This document shows, piece after piece, positions 16,539 through 23,663 of a stretch of 64,000 nt of DNA (position 1 is the stretch's first letter; every line of letters begins with the position of its first letter). The notes below the pieces were generated by a model. The model ran no database searches and had not been told where the DNA came from. It saw nothing but the letters and a program-made list of their open reading frames with translations. Source of the DNA: a bacterium (GTDB taxonomy: Bacteria > Campylobacterota > Campylobacteria > Campylobacterales > Arcobacteraceae). A program made the position numbers and the translations under genes. The stretch covers positions 19,581 to 83,580 of the forward strand of contig JAHIWE010000047.1 in assembly GCA_018816105.1 (NCBI GenBank). The letters are read 5' to 3'.

Positions 16539-17939
16539 TTATTTATACTCTTCTATATTAATTACTTTATTAGAAATGATTTGAGCTAGTGTTCTATCAT
16601 GGGTAACTAGAAGGACACTTAGATTTTCAGTTTCAACTATCTCTTTTAATAAAAATAAAACCTCTTTTTGAGATATAGGATCAAGTCTTGATGTAATCTC
16701 ATCTGCAAAAATAAAAATAGGTTTCAAAAGCAATACTCTAATTATAGAAAATCTTTGTAATTCCCCTCCTGATATTTCAGATGGTGTTCTATTTAATAAC
16801 TCTTTTGATAAGTTAAATTTTTCTAAAAATGAATATAATTTTTCTTTTGCAATTTTATGTAATTTTAGTAAATCTAAAAAGCCATCTTTTAATATTTGCT
16901 CAGGTAAAAAAGCACTTGGTGGATCTTGATAAATCTTTTGAAATTGGATTTTTGAATAATTTTTGTTTTTTATAATCTCTCCAAAATCTGATGATAAATG
17001 CTCTAAAATTATATTTCCTAATGAACTTTTTCCACTACCACTTTCCCCAACTATTGATACTATTTCAGCTTTTTTTATATCAAATGATAATTTTTTAAAA
17101 AGTATATTTTTATCAAACTGTTTACTTAAATTTTTTATATGAACTATTGTTTCATCTTTTGGTTTTGTTTTTTCTATTTTCCAAAATGTTGGCTCTGCCA
17201 AAATTAATCTTTTTGTGTACTCTTTTTGTGGATTATTGAAAATTGATTTTGTATCAGAATATTCAATGATTTCTCCATCTACCATAATTCCTAAAGAGCC
17301 TTCTATTTTTCTTGCAATTTCCAAATCATGGGTAATAACGAATAAAAGTTTATTTTGTTTTATTTGTTCATTTAATTTATCAACTATCGAGTCACACAGT
17401 TTTTTATCCAATCCTTTTGTTGGTTCATCAACTAAAATTAGGCTTCCTTCTTGAACATGGGTAATTGCAATTGTTAATCTTTGGCACATACCTCCTGAGA
17501 GTTCATAAGGATATGAATTTGTAAACTTTTCTAATTTTACATCTTTTAGTTCTTCTAATGATTTTTTTAAACTCTGGTTTTCATTATTTTTATATGTGAA
17601 TTGTCTAACTTCTTTTATTTGTTCAATTACTTTCATAGTTGGGTCTAAAGATAACCAAGGTTCTTGAGGAAGTAAGGTTATATGTTTTCCCCAAAGTTTT
17701 TCCCTTTCTTTTTTTGATAATTTTAATAAATCAATACTATCAAGCAATATTTTTCCTGTCACTTTTAGTTCTTGGGGTAAAATGCCCATTACAGCATCTA
17801 TAACTAAAGATTTACCCGAACCTGACTCTCCTAATAACACAAGAGGTTTTTTTGTAGATATTTCTAAATTTATATCTTTTACAAGTACTTTATCTTTTGT
17901 GTAAATTGTTAAATTTTCTATTTTTAATTGTTTATGCAT
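16539..17939 (-). CDS. Fused double ATPase of a NikDE/DppDF-type ABC importer
   Basis: 466 residues with two complete ABC ATPase domains. The first (about 1-235) has Walker A GESGSGKS, signature LSGGMCQR and Walker B LILVDEPTKGLD. The second (about 255-466) has GESGSGKSS, ISGGELQR and IFIFADEITSRLD. In most nickel/dipeptide importers these are two genes (NikD and NikE); here they are one. The fusion powers the permease pair encoded immediately upstream (8-bp overlap with the DppC-like gene). Last gene of the four-gene operon. The substrate follows that of the binding protein and is unresolved. Confidence 0.88.
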   Translation of the reverse strand: MHKQLKIENLTIYTKDKVLVKDINLEISTKKPLVLLGESGSGKSLVIDAVMGILPQELKVTGKILLDSIDLLKLSKKEREKLWGKHITLLPQEPWLSLDPTMKVIEQIKEVRQFTYKNNENQSLKKSLEELKDVKLEKFTNSYPYELSGGMCQRLTIAITHVQEGSLILVDEPTKGLDKKLCDSIVDKLNEQIKQNKLLFVITHDLEIARKIEGSLGIMVDGEIIEYSDTKSIFNNPQKEYTKRLILAEPTFWKIEKTKPKDETIVHIKNLSKQFDKNILFKKLSFDIKKAEIVSIVGESGSGKSSLGNIILEHLSSDFGEIIKNKNYSKIQFQKIYQDPPSAFLPEQILKDGFLDLLKLHKIAKEKLYSFLEKFNLSKELLNRTPSEISGGELQRFSIIRVLLLKPIFIFADEITSRLDPISQKEVLFLLKEIVETENLSVLLVTHDRTLAQIISNKVINIEEYK

Positions 17940-18720
17940 TTACACTCCTTTTAGACATAAGTTGTAGTGATAGTACAATTAAGAATATGATGAATGAGGG
18001 CAATAAAACCAAGAAGGGTTCTTCTTCATAATATGGTAATAGTTCAATAATCATACTTCCTAATTCAGCAGTTGGTGGTCTTATTCCTACATTTATTGCA
18101 CTTAATGAAGAAATAGCAATAATTGCTGTACTCATTGAAAAAGTTGAAATAGTAAATATCATAGGTAAAAGTTTTGGAATAATTAATTTTCTTAAGATAT
18201 AAAAAAAACTAAATCCTAAAGATTTTGATGATTCAACAAAAGGCTCAACTAATAAAGATTTGGTTTTTAATCTAGTAATTTTGAAGAATTCAATCCATAA
18301 AATTAATGCAAGTCCTATATAAAGTGGCAAAAAATCTCCAGGAGAAAAAGCAATTAATACAAGAATTAGTAACAATCCCGGAAGTGCTAATAATATATCA
18401 CAAATAATATTTAAAAATTTATCAGTTAATCCACCTTTATATGCTGCTAATATTCCTAAGGTAACACCTGGTATAAAGGCAGTTACTGTTGTAATTAAAG
18501 CTAGAAAAAATGAAAGCTGTGTAGCTTGGGCAACTCTTACTAATACATCTCTTCCATATTGGTCTGTTCCTAAAGGATGTTCTAAACTTGGATTTGCAAA
18601 TATATTAAATAAATCTTGTTGGTCGCTTTCATAATTTAGAATAATTTGACTGAGAATTGAGAAAAATGCTAAAAATATTAAAATATATAAACCAATATAA
18701 AAAGTTCTTTTATTTTCCAT
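17932..18720 (-). CDS. ABC importer permease, DppC/NikC-like
   Basis: 262 residues, about six membrane segments, with the N-terminal HPLGTDQYGRDVLVR motif typical of DppC/OppC/NikC permeases (about 49-63) and the cytoplasmic coupling region around FVESSKSLGFSFFYILRKLIIPKLLP that contacts the ATPase. It overlaps the DppB-like gene by 11 bp and the ATPase gene by 8 bp, so the three are translationally coupled. Confidence 0.9.
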   Translation of the reverse strand: MENKRTFYIGLYILIFLAFFSILSQIILNYESDQQDLFNIFANPSLEHPLGTDQYGRDVLVRVAQATQLSFFLALITTVTAFIPGVTLGILAAYKGGLTDKFLNIICDILLALPGLLLILVLIAFSPGDFLPLYIGLALILWIEFFKITRLKTKSLLVEPFVESSKSLGFSFFYILRKLIIPKLLPMIFTISTFSMSTAIIAISSLSAINVGIRPPTAELGSMIIELLPYYEEEPFLVLLPSFIIFLIVLSLQLMSKRSVNA

Positions 18721-19663
18721 TATATTTTTTCTCCTTTAATCTTGGATCTAAATTTAGTGCCAAAATATCTACAATTAGATTTATAAATACAAATATTAAT
18801 CCCATAATTAAAACAGTACCTTGAATCATTGGTATATCTCTTGCTACGATTGCATGAACTAAGGCATGACCAATTCCAGGGAAAGCAAATATGGTTTCTA
18901 CAACTACAACACCTTCTATTAAATAAACAGATTGAAGGGCTAAAAATGATATTAAAGGAATTAAAGCATTTTTAATACCATGTCTTTTTATTGTTATATT
19001 TTGAGATAAACCTTTAAATCTTCCATATCTAAAATAAGAATAGGTTTGAACATCATTCATAGAATCTGTTATTAACCTGTTTGAAACAGCAGCTAGTCCA
19101 AGGCAAAGAGTTAATGTTGGTAATACAAAATTTTTCCAACTCTCAAATCCAGCAGGTGGTAAAATATTAAACCAAATACTAAATATCAAAATAAGAATTA
19201 GTGCTAAAACAAAAGGGGGAATTGCTCTAATAATAATTGAAATTAACATAACACTATTATTTACAAATTTATATTTGCTAATAGATGTAAATATTCCTAA
19301 AGGAATAGCAATAATTAATGAAACAATAAAAGCCAAAAGAGCTAAAACAAAAGAGTATCCCAATTGAACTTTTAATTCTTGAATAACACTATTTCCACTA
19401 ACTAATGAATATCCTAAGTCAAGTTTTAAAAAATTAAAAATTGATATTAGGTATTGTTCATATAAAGGTTTATTTAATTGCAATTCCATTCTAACACTTT
19501 GTGCAATTTCAGCAGTAAGCCCATCTGGACCATATCTTCCTGCTGCGATTCTCATTGCAATATCACCAGGTAATAAGTGCATCATTAAAAAACCGATACT
19601 ACTTGATAATAAAGCAACTACGATGACTTGAAAAAATCTTTTTATAAAAATATTTATAAACAT
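18710..19663 (-). CDS. ABC importer permease, DppB/NikB-like
   Basis: 317 residues, six membrane segments, with the usual DppB/NikB N-terminus (FIKRFFQVIVVALLSSSIGFLMMHLLPGD) and the ATPase-coupling segment (FRYGRFKGLSQNITIKRHGIKNALIP, about 215-240). It forms the channel with the DppC-like protein. It starts 9 bp after the binding-protein gene. The family covers dipeptides, nickel and opine-type metallophores; nothing in this subunit decides between them. Confidence 0.9.
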   Translation of the reverse strand: MFINIFIKRFFQVIVVALLSSSIGFLMMHLLPGDIAMRIAAGRYGPDGLTAEIAQSVRMELQLNKPLYEQYLISIFNFLKLDLGYSLVSGNSVIQELKVQLGYSFVLALLAFIVSLIIAIPLGIFTSISKYKFVNNSVMLISIIIRAIPPFVLALILILIFSIWFNILPPAGFESWKNFVLPTLTLCLGLAAVSNRLITDSMNDVQTYSYFRYGRFKGLSQNITIKRHGIKNALIPLISFLALQSVYLIEGVVVVETIFAFPGIGHALVHAIVARDIPMIQGTVLIMGLIFVFINLIVDILALNLDPRLKEKKYNGK

Positions 19664-19672
19664 CTAATATCT

Positions 19673-21169
19673 TTATTTATCAAATTTAATATCAGTTAAA
19701 TTATAAGAAATTTCAAAAGGATCAATTTTAAGATTCTTGATTTTTTTATTTGAAACAACAGTAATACTTGACCAAGTTAGTGGAATAGATGGTAACTCTT
19801 CATTTAAAATCTTTGATATTTCAAACTGAGTTTCTAAATTAGCTTTTTCATATAGTGATTTTAAATCAGATACCATTTTTCCATTTTTCCAATTCATAGC
19901 GCCCCAATCTCCACCATTCTCACCATAATCTTCAATGATTGTTCCTAAAGGGTTAGGAACTAATGTAAAGTTTTTTGAAATAAGGGCTAATTGTAAAGAG
20001 TTATCTTTATGTTTTCTTACAACTTCAGATGAATTTGTAACAGATATTTTTAAATCAATTCCAACTTGTTTTAATTGATTTTGAACAACTGTTGCAATAA
20101 TAGGTAGTTCTGGCCAGTTTGGATAAGTAATAAGTTCAAGCTCTAATTTTTTACCATTTTTATATAAAAAACCATCATCTTGTTTTTCCCAACCACTATT
20201 TTTTAGTAGTTTTTCTGATTTTTTAATATTAAATGTTAGTGGTTCTATATTTTTATTGTGCCAAGCTACAAGCTCAGGTGGAAACATTTGTGTTGCCGCT
20301 AAAGATTCATCTTTTAAAATTCCTTTTGCAATAGCATCTCTATTTATTGCATAACTTATAGCATGTTTTATATTTTTATCTTTTAAAATTTCATCTTCTG
20401 AATTTAGTTTTAATTTTCTAGTTCTAAATATTTTTACTGTTTGAATATCTAAGTTAGGGTTTTTCTCTAATGACTTTAATGATATTGGCAAAATTGAAAA
20501 AGCAATATCTGCATCACCACTTTTAATCATTAATGCTCTTGTTTCATTGCTTCCAACAGCATTATATGTGAGTTTTTCAACTTCGTTAGTTTTCCCCCAC
20601 CAAGAATCAAATCTATCTGCTTTTATTAAAAGAGGTTCAGTTATATTTGTGATTTTAAAAGGGCCTGTTCCTATAAATTTTACAACTTTTCCATTTTCAA
20701 ATGAATTTTTACTTAATATCAAAGTAGTGTAGTGAGCAAGATATGCGGGTAAAATACTAACCTTTGAACTTAGCTTTATTATTAATTCATCATTATTTGA
20801 ATCTATCTTTTCAATAGGTAAATATCTCAAAATACTTTTTTCTTTTACCTCTTCTCTCGTCAAATTTAAAACTACTGTTTGTGCATCTAAAACTGTGTCA
20901 TCTTGAAATTTTACATTAGGTCTTATTTTAAATTTCCATGTTAACTCATCTGCTGAAGTTTCCCAACTAATAGCTAAATTTGAAAGAATTTCACCTTTGT
21001 CATTTACTTTTACAAGGTTTTCAGCAATCTGAAGTCTTGAAAAAATATATCCTGATTTTGTTGGTTCAAGACCTTTTATCTCATTTGGTCCTATTACTTT
21101 TAACTCATTTGCACTAAGAGTTAAAAATGAAAAAATTAAACATAATTTCATTAGTTTTTTAATATTCAT
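19673..21169 (-). CDS. Periplasmic substrate-binding protein (SBP family 5; nickel/peptide/metallophore type)
   Basis: 498 residues with a signal peptide (about 1-20, SFLTLSANE). It is a family-5 solute-binding protein: WKFKIRPNVKFQDDTVLDAQTVVLNL (about 75-100) matches the KFxDGxxxxAxDV signature region, in the variant form seen in NikA/NikZ-like proteins. It begins the operon SBP-DppB-DppC-fused ATPase. Campylobacterota use such systems (NikZYXWV) for nickel, so nickel or a nickel/iron chelate is the leading idea, but peptides cannot be excluded. A Fur-box-like sequence overlaps its probable transcription start, which fits metal uptake. Confidence 0.85.
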   Translation of the reverse strand: MNIKKLMKLCLIFSFLTLSANELKVIGPNEIKGLEPTKSGYIFSRLQIAENLVKVNDKGEILSNLAISWETSADELTWKFKIRPNVKFQDDTVLDAQTVVLNLTREEVKEKSILRYLPIEKIDSNNDELIIKLSSKVSILPAYLAHYTTLILSKNSFENGKVVKFIGTGPFKITNITEPLLIKADRFDSWWGKTNEVEKLTYNAVGSNETRALMIKSGDADIAFSILPISLKSLEKNPNLDIQTVKIFRTRKLKLNSEDEILKDKNIKHAISYAINRDAIAKGILKDESLAATQMFPPELVAWHNKNIEPLTFNIKKSEKLLKNSGWEKQDDGFLYKNGKKLELELITYPNWPELPIIATVVQNQLKQVGIDLKISVTNSSEVVRKHKDNSLQLALISKNFTLVPNPLGTIIEDYGENGGDWGAMNWKNGKMVSDLKSLYEKANLETQFEISKILNEELPSIPLTWSSITVVSNKKIKNLKIDPFEISYNLTDIKFDK

Positions 21170-21183
21170 TATTTTCCTTTATT

Positions 21184-21198
21184 TGATAATTATTATTG
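21184..21198. promoter_or_regulatory. Fur-box-like 7-1-7 dyad before the ABC importer operon
   Basis: TGATAAT-T-ATTATTG matches the Fur 7-1-7 consensus TGATAATNATTATCA at 12 of 14 defined positions. It lies 15 bp before the start codon of the binding-protein gene, just downstream of a minus-strand TATGAT that could be the -10. This is a natural place for a repressor. The background is AT-rich, so the match could be chance. Confidence 0.35.
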
Positions 21199-21300
21199 GA
21201 ATCATATTTTAAGTATAATTAAATGCAACTTAGTCGCATCTAATTTAAGAAATACAGCATATTTTTATTATTATAAAATATTAAGATTTTTAAATTTTAT

Positions 21301-21346
21301 AATATAAGTACAACTTATATTCAATATGCAATTAAAAGAGTATAAT
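21301..21346 (+). promoter_or_regulatory. Inverted repeat and -10 of the EF-hand gene promoter
   Basis: AATATAAGT-ACA-ACTTATATT (21301-21321) is a perfect 9-3-9 dyad. A consensus TATAAT follows at 21341-21346, and no -35 is visible. The dyad centre lies about 42 bases before the likely transcription start, the classical position for an activator replacing the -35. The cognate regulator is unknown. Confidence 0.5.
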
Positions 21347-21374
21347 ATGTTATCTAATAAAAAAGGGAGAAATA

Positions 21375-21974
21375 ATGAAAAACTTATTTAAAACAATTAA
21401 ATTAGGTTTTTTGGTTGCTGGTTCTTTATCAGTTATAACAACTGCACTTATTGCAGAAGATTTACCAAATAGAGGTCCTATAGAGTTTTCATCTTACGAT
21501 ACAAATAAAGATGGATTTATTAGTGAAAAAGAGTTTAATGATATAAGAGCAAAAAGAATAGAGCAAAAAGCAACTGCTGGAATGCCTATGAGAAATGTTG
21601 CAAATGCACCAGATTTTAGTGCTTTAGATACAAATAAAGATGGAAAATTGACTGAACTTGAGTTATTAAAAGGTCAAAATAAACAGATGCAACTTAACCA
21701 AGGAAACAGAGGAATGGGTCAAGGCATGAATGGTCAAATGGGCAAAGGTTACAATATGCCTACATTTGAAAGCTTTGATTTAAATAAAGATGGAGTAATT
21801 AGTGCCAAAGAAATGGACGAAGCTCGAGAAAAACGAATGGAAGAAAATTCATCTCAGGGTAAAATGATGAAAAATATTGGTAATCAACCAATGTTTTCAG
21901 AAATTGATACTAACAAAGATGGAAATGTTAGTAAAGAAGAGTTTTTGGCTCATCAAGTGAAACAAAGACAATAA
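21375..21974 (+). CDS. Secreted four-EF-hand calcium-binding protein
   Basis: 199 residues with a signal peptide (about 1-27, ITTALIAED) and four canonical 12-residue EF-hand loops starting at Asp42, Asp85, Asp135 and Asp178, each of the form D-x-N-K-D-G-x-[ILV]-[ST]-x-x-E. The loops come as two pairs separated by a Gln/Gly/Met-rich stretch (about 100-125); each half follows the same plan, suggesting an internal duplication. Probably periplasmic or secreted, binding Ca2+ as buffer, sensor or structural element. No enzymatic domain. Transcribed alone with its own promoter and terminator. Confidence 0.88.
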   Translation: MKNLFKTIKLGFLVAGSLSVITTALIAEDLPNRGPIEFSSYDTNKDGFISEKEFNDIRAKRIEQKATAGMPMRNVANAPDFSALDTNKDGKLTELELLKGQNKQMQLNQGNRGMGQGMNGQMGKGYNMPTFESFDLNKDGVISAKEMDEAREKRMEENSSQGKMMKNIGNQPMFSEIDTNKDGNVSKEEFLAHQVKQRQ

Positions 21975-21982
21975 TTCTATCT

Positions 21983-22004
21983 GAGGGTGTTTTTTACACC
22001 CTCT
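21983..22004 (+). terminator. Terminator of the EF-hand gene
   Basis: GAGGGTGT and ACACCCTC form an 8-bp GC-containing stem around a T-rich loop, followed by TTTATTT. It lies 9 bases after the stop codon. Confidence 0.85.
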
Positions 22005-22088
22005 TTATTTACTACTAGTTTTTTTATTCACATATCTACTTTTGTAATGTTATTAAATATGTTCTCTTGAAAACTTCGTTTCCGCTTT

Positions 22089-22114
22089 CTTACTTTTTAG
22101 TTGTAAAAAGTAAG
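22089..22114. repeat. Perfect 11-bp hairpin at the edge of the noncoding element
   Basis: CTTACTTTTTA-GTTG-TAAAAAGTAAG is a perfect 11-bp stem with a 4-base loop. It starts the structured noncoding region and may be part of the larger interspersed element next to it. Confidence 0.6.
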
Positions 22115-22125
22115 GCAAAAAGCAA

Positions 22126-22286
22126 CCAGACAAATTGTTGAAGGCAAAGCTACCCTACAGTTTTAGAATAAGTTTTCTGCCTTGCGGAACTCGTCGAAAA
22201 AGTGCATTTAGCACTTTTCTCTCCTCAAACAGTCCTCAGGCTTTTTCGAAAATTATTCTAAAACTTCCGGCTTCAACAAAGTCTGG
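22126..22286. repeat. Long nested palindromic noncoding element (about 160 bp)
   Basis: Ends pair as CCAGAC...TTGTTGAAG against CTTCAACAA...GTCTGG. Inside, GTTTTAGAATAA pairs with TTATTCTAAAAC, TCGAAAAAG with CTTTTTCGA, and the centre contains AAGTGC-ATTTA-GCACTT. The whole would fold as one long stem. Its base composition is more GC-rich than the surroundings. The ORF listed at 22135-22317 is a by-product. I recall similar sequence giving many spurious ORFs in Arcobacter genomes, so a dispersed repeat is likely; only one copy is in this window. Confidence 0.6.
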
Positions 22287-22602
22287 AAATTTCTGCAGTT
22301 CAAACTATCTTTTTTAAATTGAGTTTAGAAAAGTTGTTATTATAAAAATCAAAAATGCAAATGTCCTTATCCCATATTCCAACATCTACAGAAGCTGAAC
22401 ATTTGTTTTCTTTTTACAGGACAGAAAAGATAAAACAATAAGTGAAGGAACCTTAAGGGCTTTGAAGCCGTTGGTGGTTTTGCTTACTTTGTCTATACAA
22501 AGTGAGAGAAGAGAAAAAGAATAAATATAAAATATTTTTTACAATATTATCTATTCTTGAATGATTAATAAGGGATAAATTAGTATTCTAGTTTTGAAAT
22601 AT
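22287..22602. other. Noncoding remainder of the 21975-22602 gap
   Basis: No ORF with a start and ribosome site was found. The part from about 22405 to 22530 (GAACCTTAAGGGCTTTGAAGCCG and following) is again more GC-rich than usual and ends near GTCTATACAAAGTGAGAGAAGAG. It may be the distal half of the same interspersed element; this is inference. Confidence 0.35.
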
Positions 22603-23490
22603 TCATGATAGCCATCCATAAAATTCATTTAATCCATCAATGATAGCATCCATTGCTACTTTATCTCTAATTTTTGTTGATATATTTTTTAACCAATTTT
22701 TTACATTTTTACCGAAAGCTTTTTCTTTATGATTAATTATTGTTGTATCTTCTTGAATTGATTTTCTTAAATCTTCCAAATCATCTGAATTCAAGTTGTA
22801 GTTTTGTAATTTCTTTGATAAATTTTCAAAATCATTTTTTATCTGAATACTTTTATTTTTATTATAATCTCCAATATTGATAGTAATGTTTCCATCAAAA
22901 ATAGCATTTTTAAAGATTTCTTTTGTATCGATTTCTTTAGATTTTGATTTAATATTTTTATCACTTATATCTTCTGGAATCATTTCTGAAATATCTAAAA
23001 TAAAATCTAATAATCGACTCCTAATTTGTGTTAAAATTCCTAAAATTTGAGATTTTGCAACTTGTCTCTTAAGATTAGTTACATTGAGAGAAGAATCTAA
23101 ATTTTTTGTTAATAATGGAGCAAATTCAAGTTCAAGGGAAAAAAATAGTGTATCTTCATTTTTAGAGAGATTCTCTATAGTAGAGATACTATCTGAAAAT
23201 TTTATAATTGTAAAAAAATCTAATTCTTTATCCTTTAAGTGCATTATAGGGATAGGATGATTTGTATACCTTGTTGTATAATTTTGAAAAGAACCAACAA
23301 CAATATTGTGAATTTTTCTATAATCAGGTACAGATTCAATGTTGTCGTATCCATTAAGTTCTTGATTAACCCATGTTAGTAATGACTTTTCACCCATTTT
23401 ATGAAGAAGAATTTTAGTTTTAATAAGTGCATTTTCTAAATTGCAATTTTCACTACTTAATATTTCAATAATTTCATCAATTAATTTCAC
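22603..23490 (-). CDS. AbiTii-domain protein (abortive-infection-type)
   Basis: 295 residues. The N-terminal part (about 1-185) matches the AbiTii domain pattern as I know it: a helical start (LIDEIIEILSSENCNLENALIKTKILLHKMG), then LLTWVNQELNGYDNIESVPDYRKI, then a beta-rich region with NHPIPIMHL. The C-terminal third (about 195-295) is helical and unrecognised, preceded by a short IFDGNITINIGDYNK segment. AbiTii is named from abortive phage infection systems, but the mechanism is poorly known. A lone gene with its own promoter, between the palindromic element and recQ, a setting typical of accessory insertion. Confidence 0.7.
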   Translation of the reverse strand: MKLIDEIIEILSSENCNLENALIKTKILLHKMGEKSLLTWVNQELNGYDNIESVPDYRKIHNIVVGSFQNYTTRYTNHPIPIMHLKDKELDFFTIIKFSDSISTIENLSKNEDTLFFSLELEFAPLLTKNLDSSLNVTNLKRQVAKSQILGILTQIRSRLLDFILDISEMIPEDISDKNIKSKSKEIDTKEIFKNAIFDGNITINIGDYNKNKSIQIKNDFENLSKKLQNYNLNSDDLEDLRKSIQEDTTIINHKEKAFGKNVKNWLKNISTKIRDKVAMDAIIDGLNEFYGWLS

Positions 23491-23663
23491 TTTTACTCCT
23501 TAGGATAATTATTTATTAAATACTCATTCTATATAAAGTACTCTTAAAATCATTAACTAAAAATAAATGTTTAATAGTAGTTATTATATATGTATAAATT
23601 AATGATGTGATTACCAAAATATTATTTTACTCCTACCTTATTCAAACTATGTTACTATCCCAA

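Noticed and set aside
22135-22317. ORF of 60 residues in the noncoding palindromic region
   Set aside because: No ribosome site, composition unlike the window's proteins, and it lies entirely within the long inverted repeat; it is a by-product of the element.
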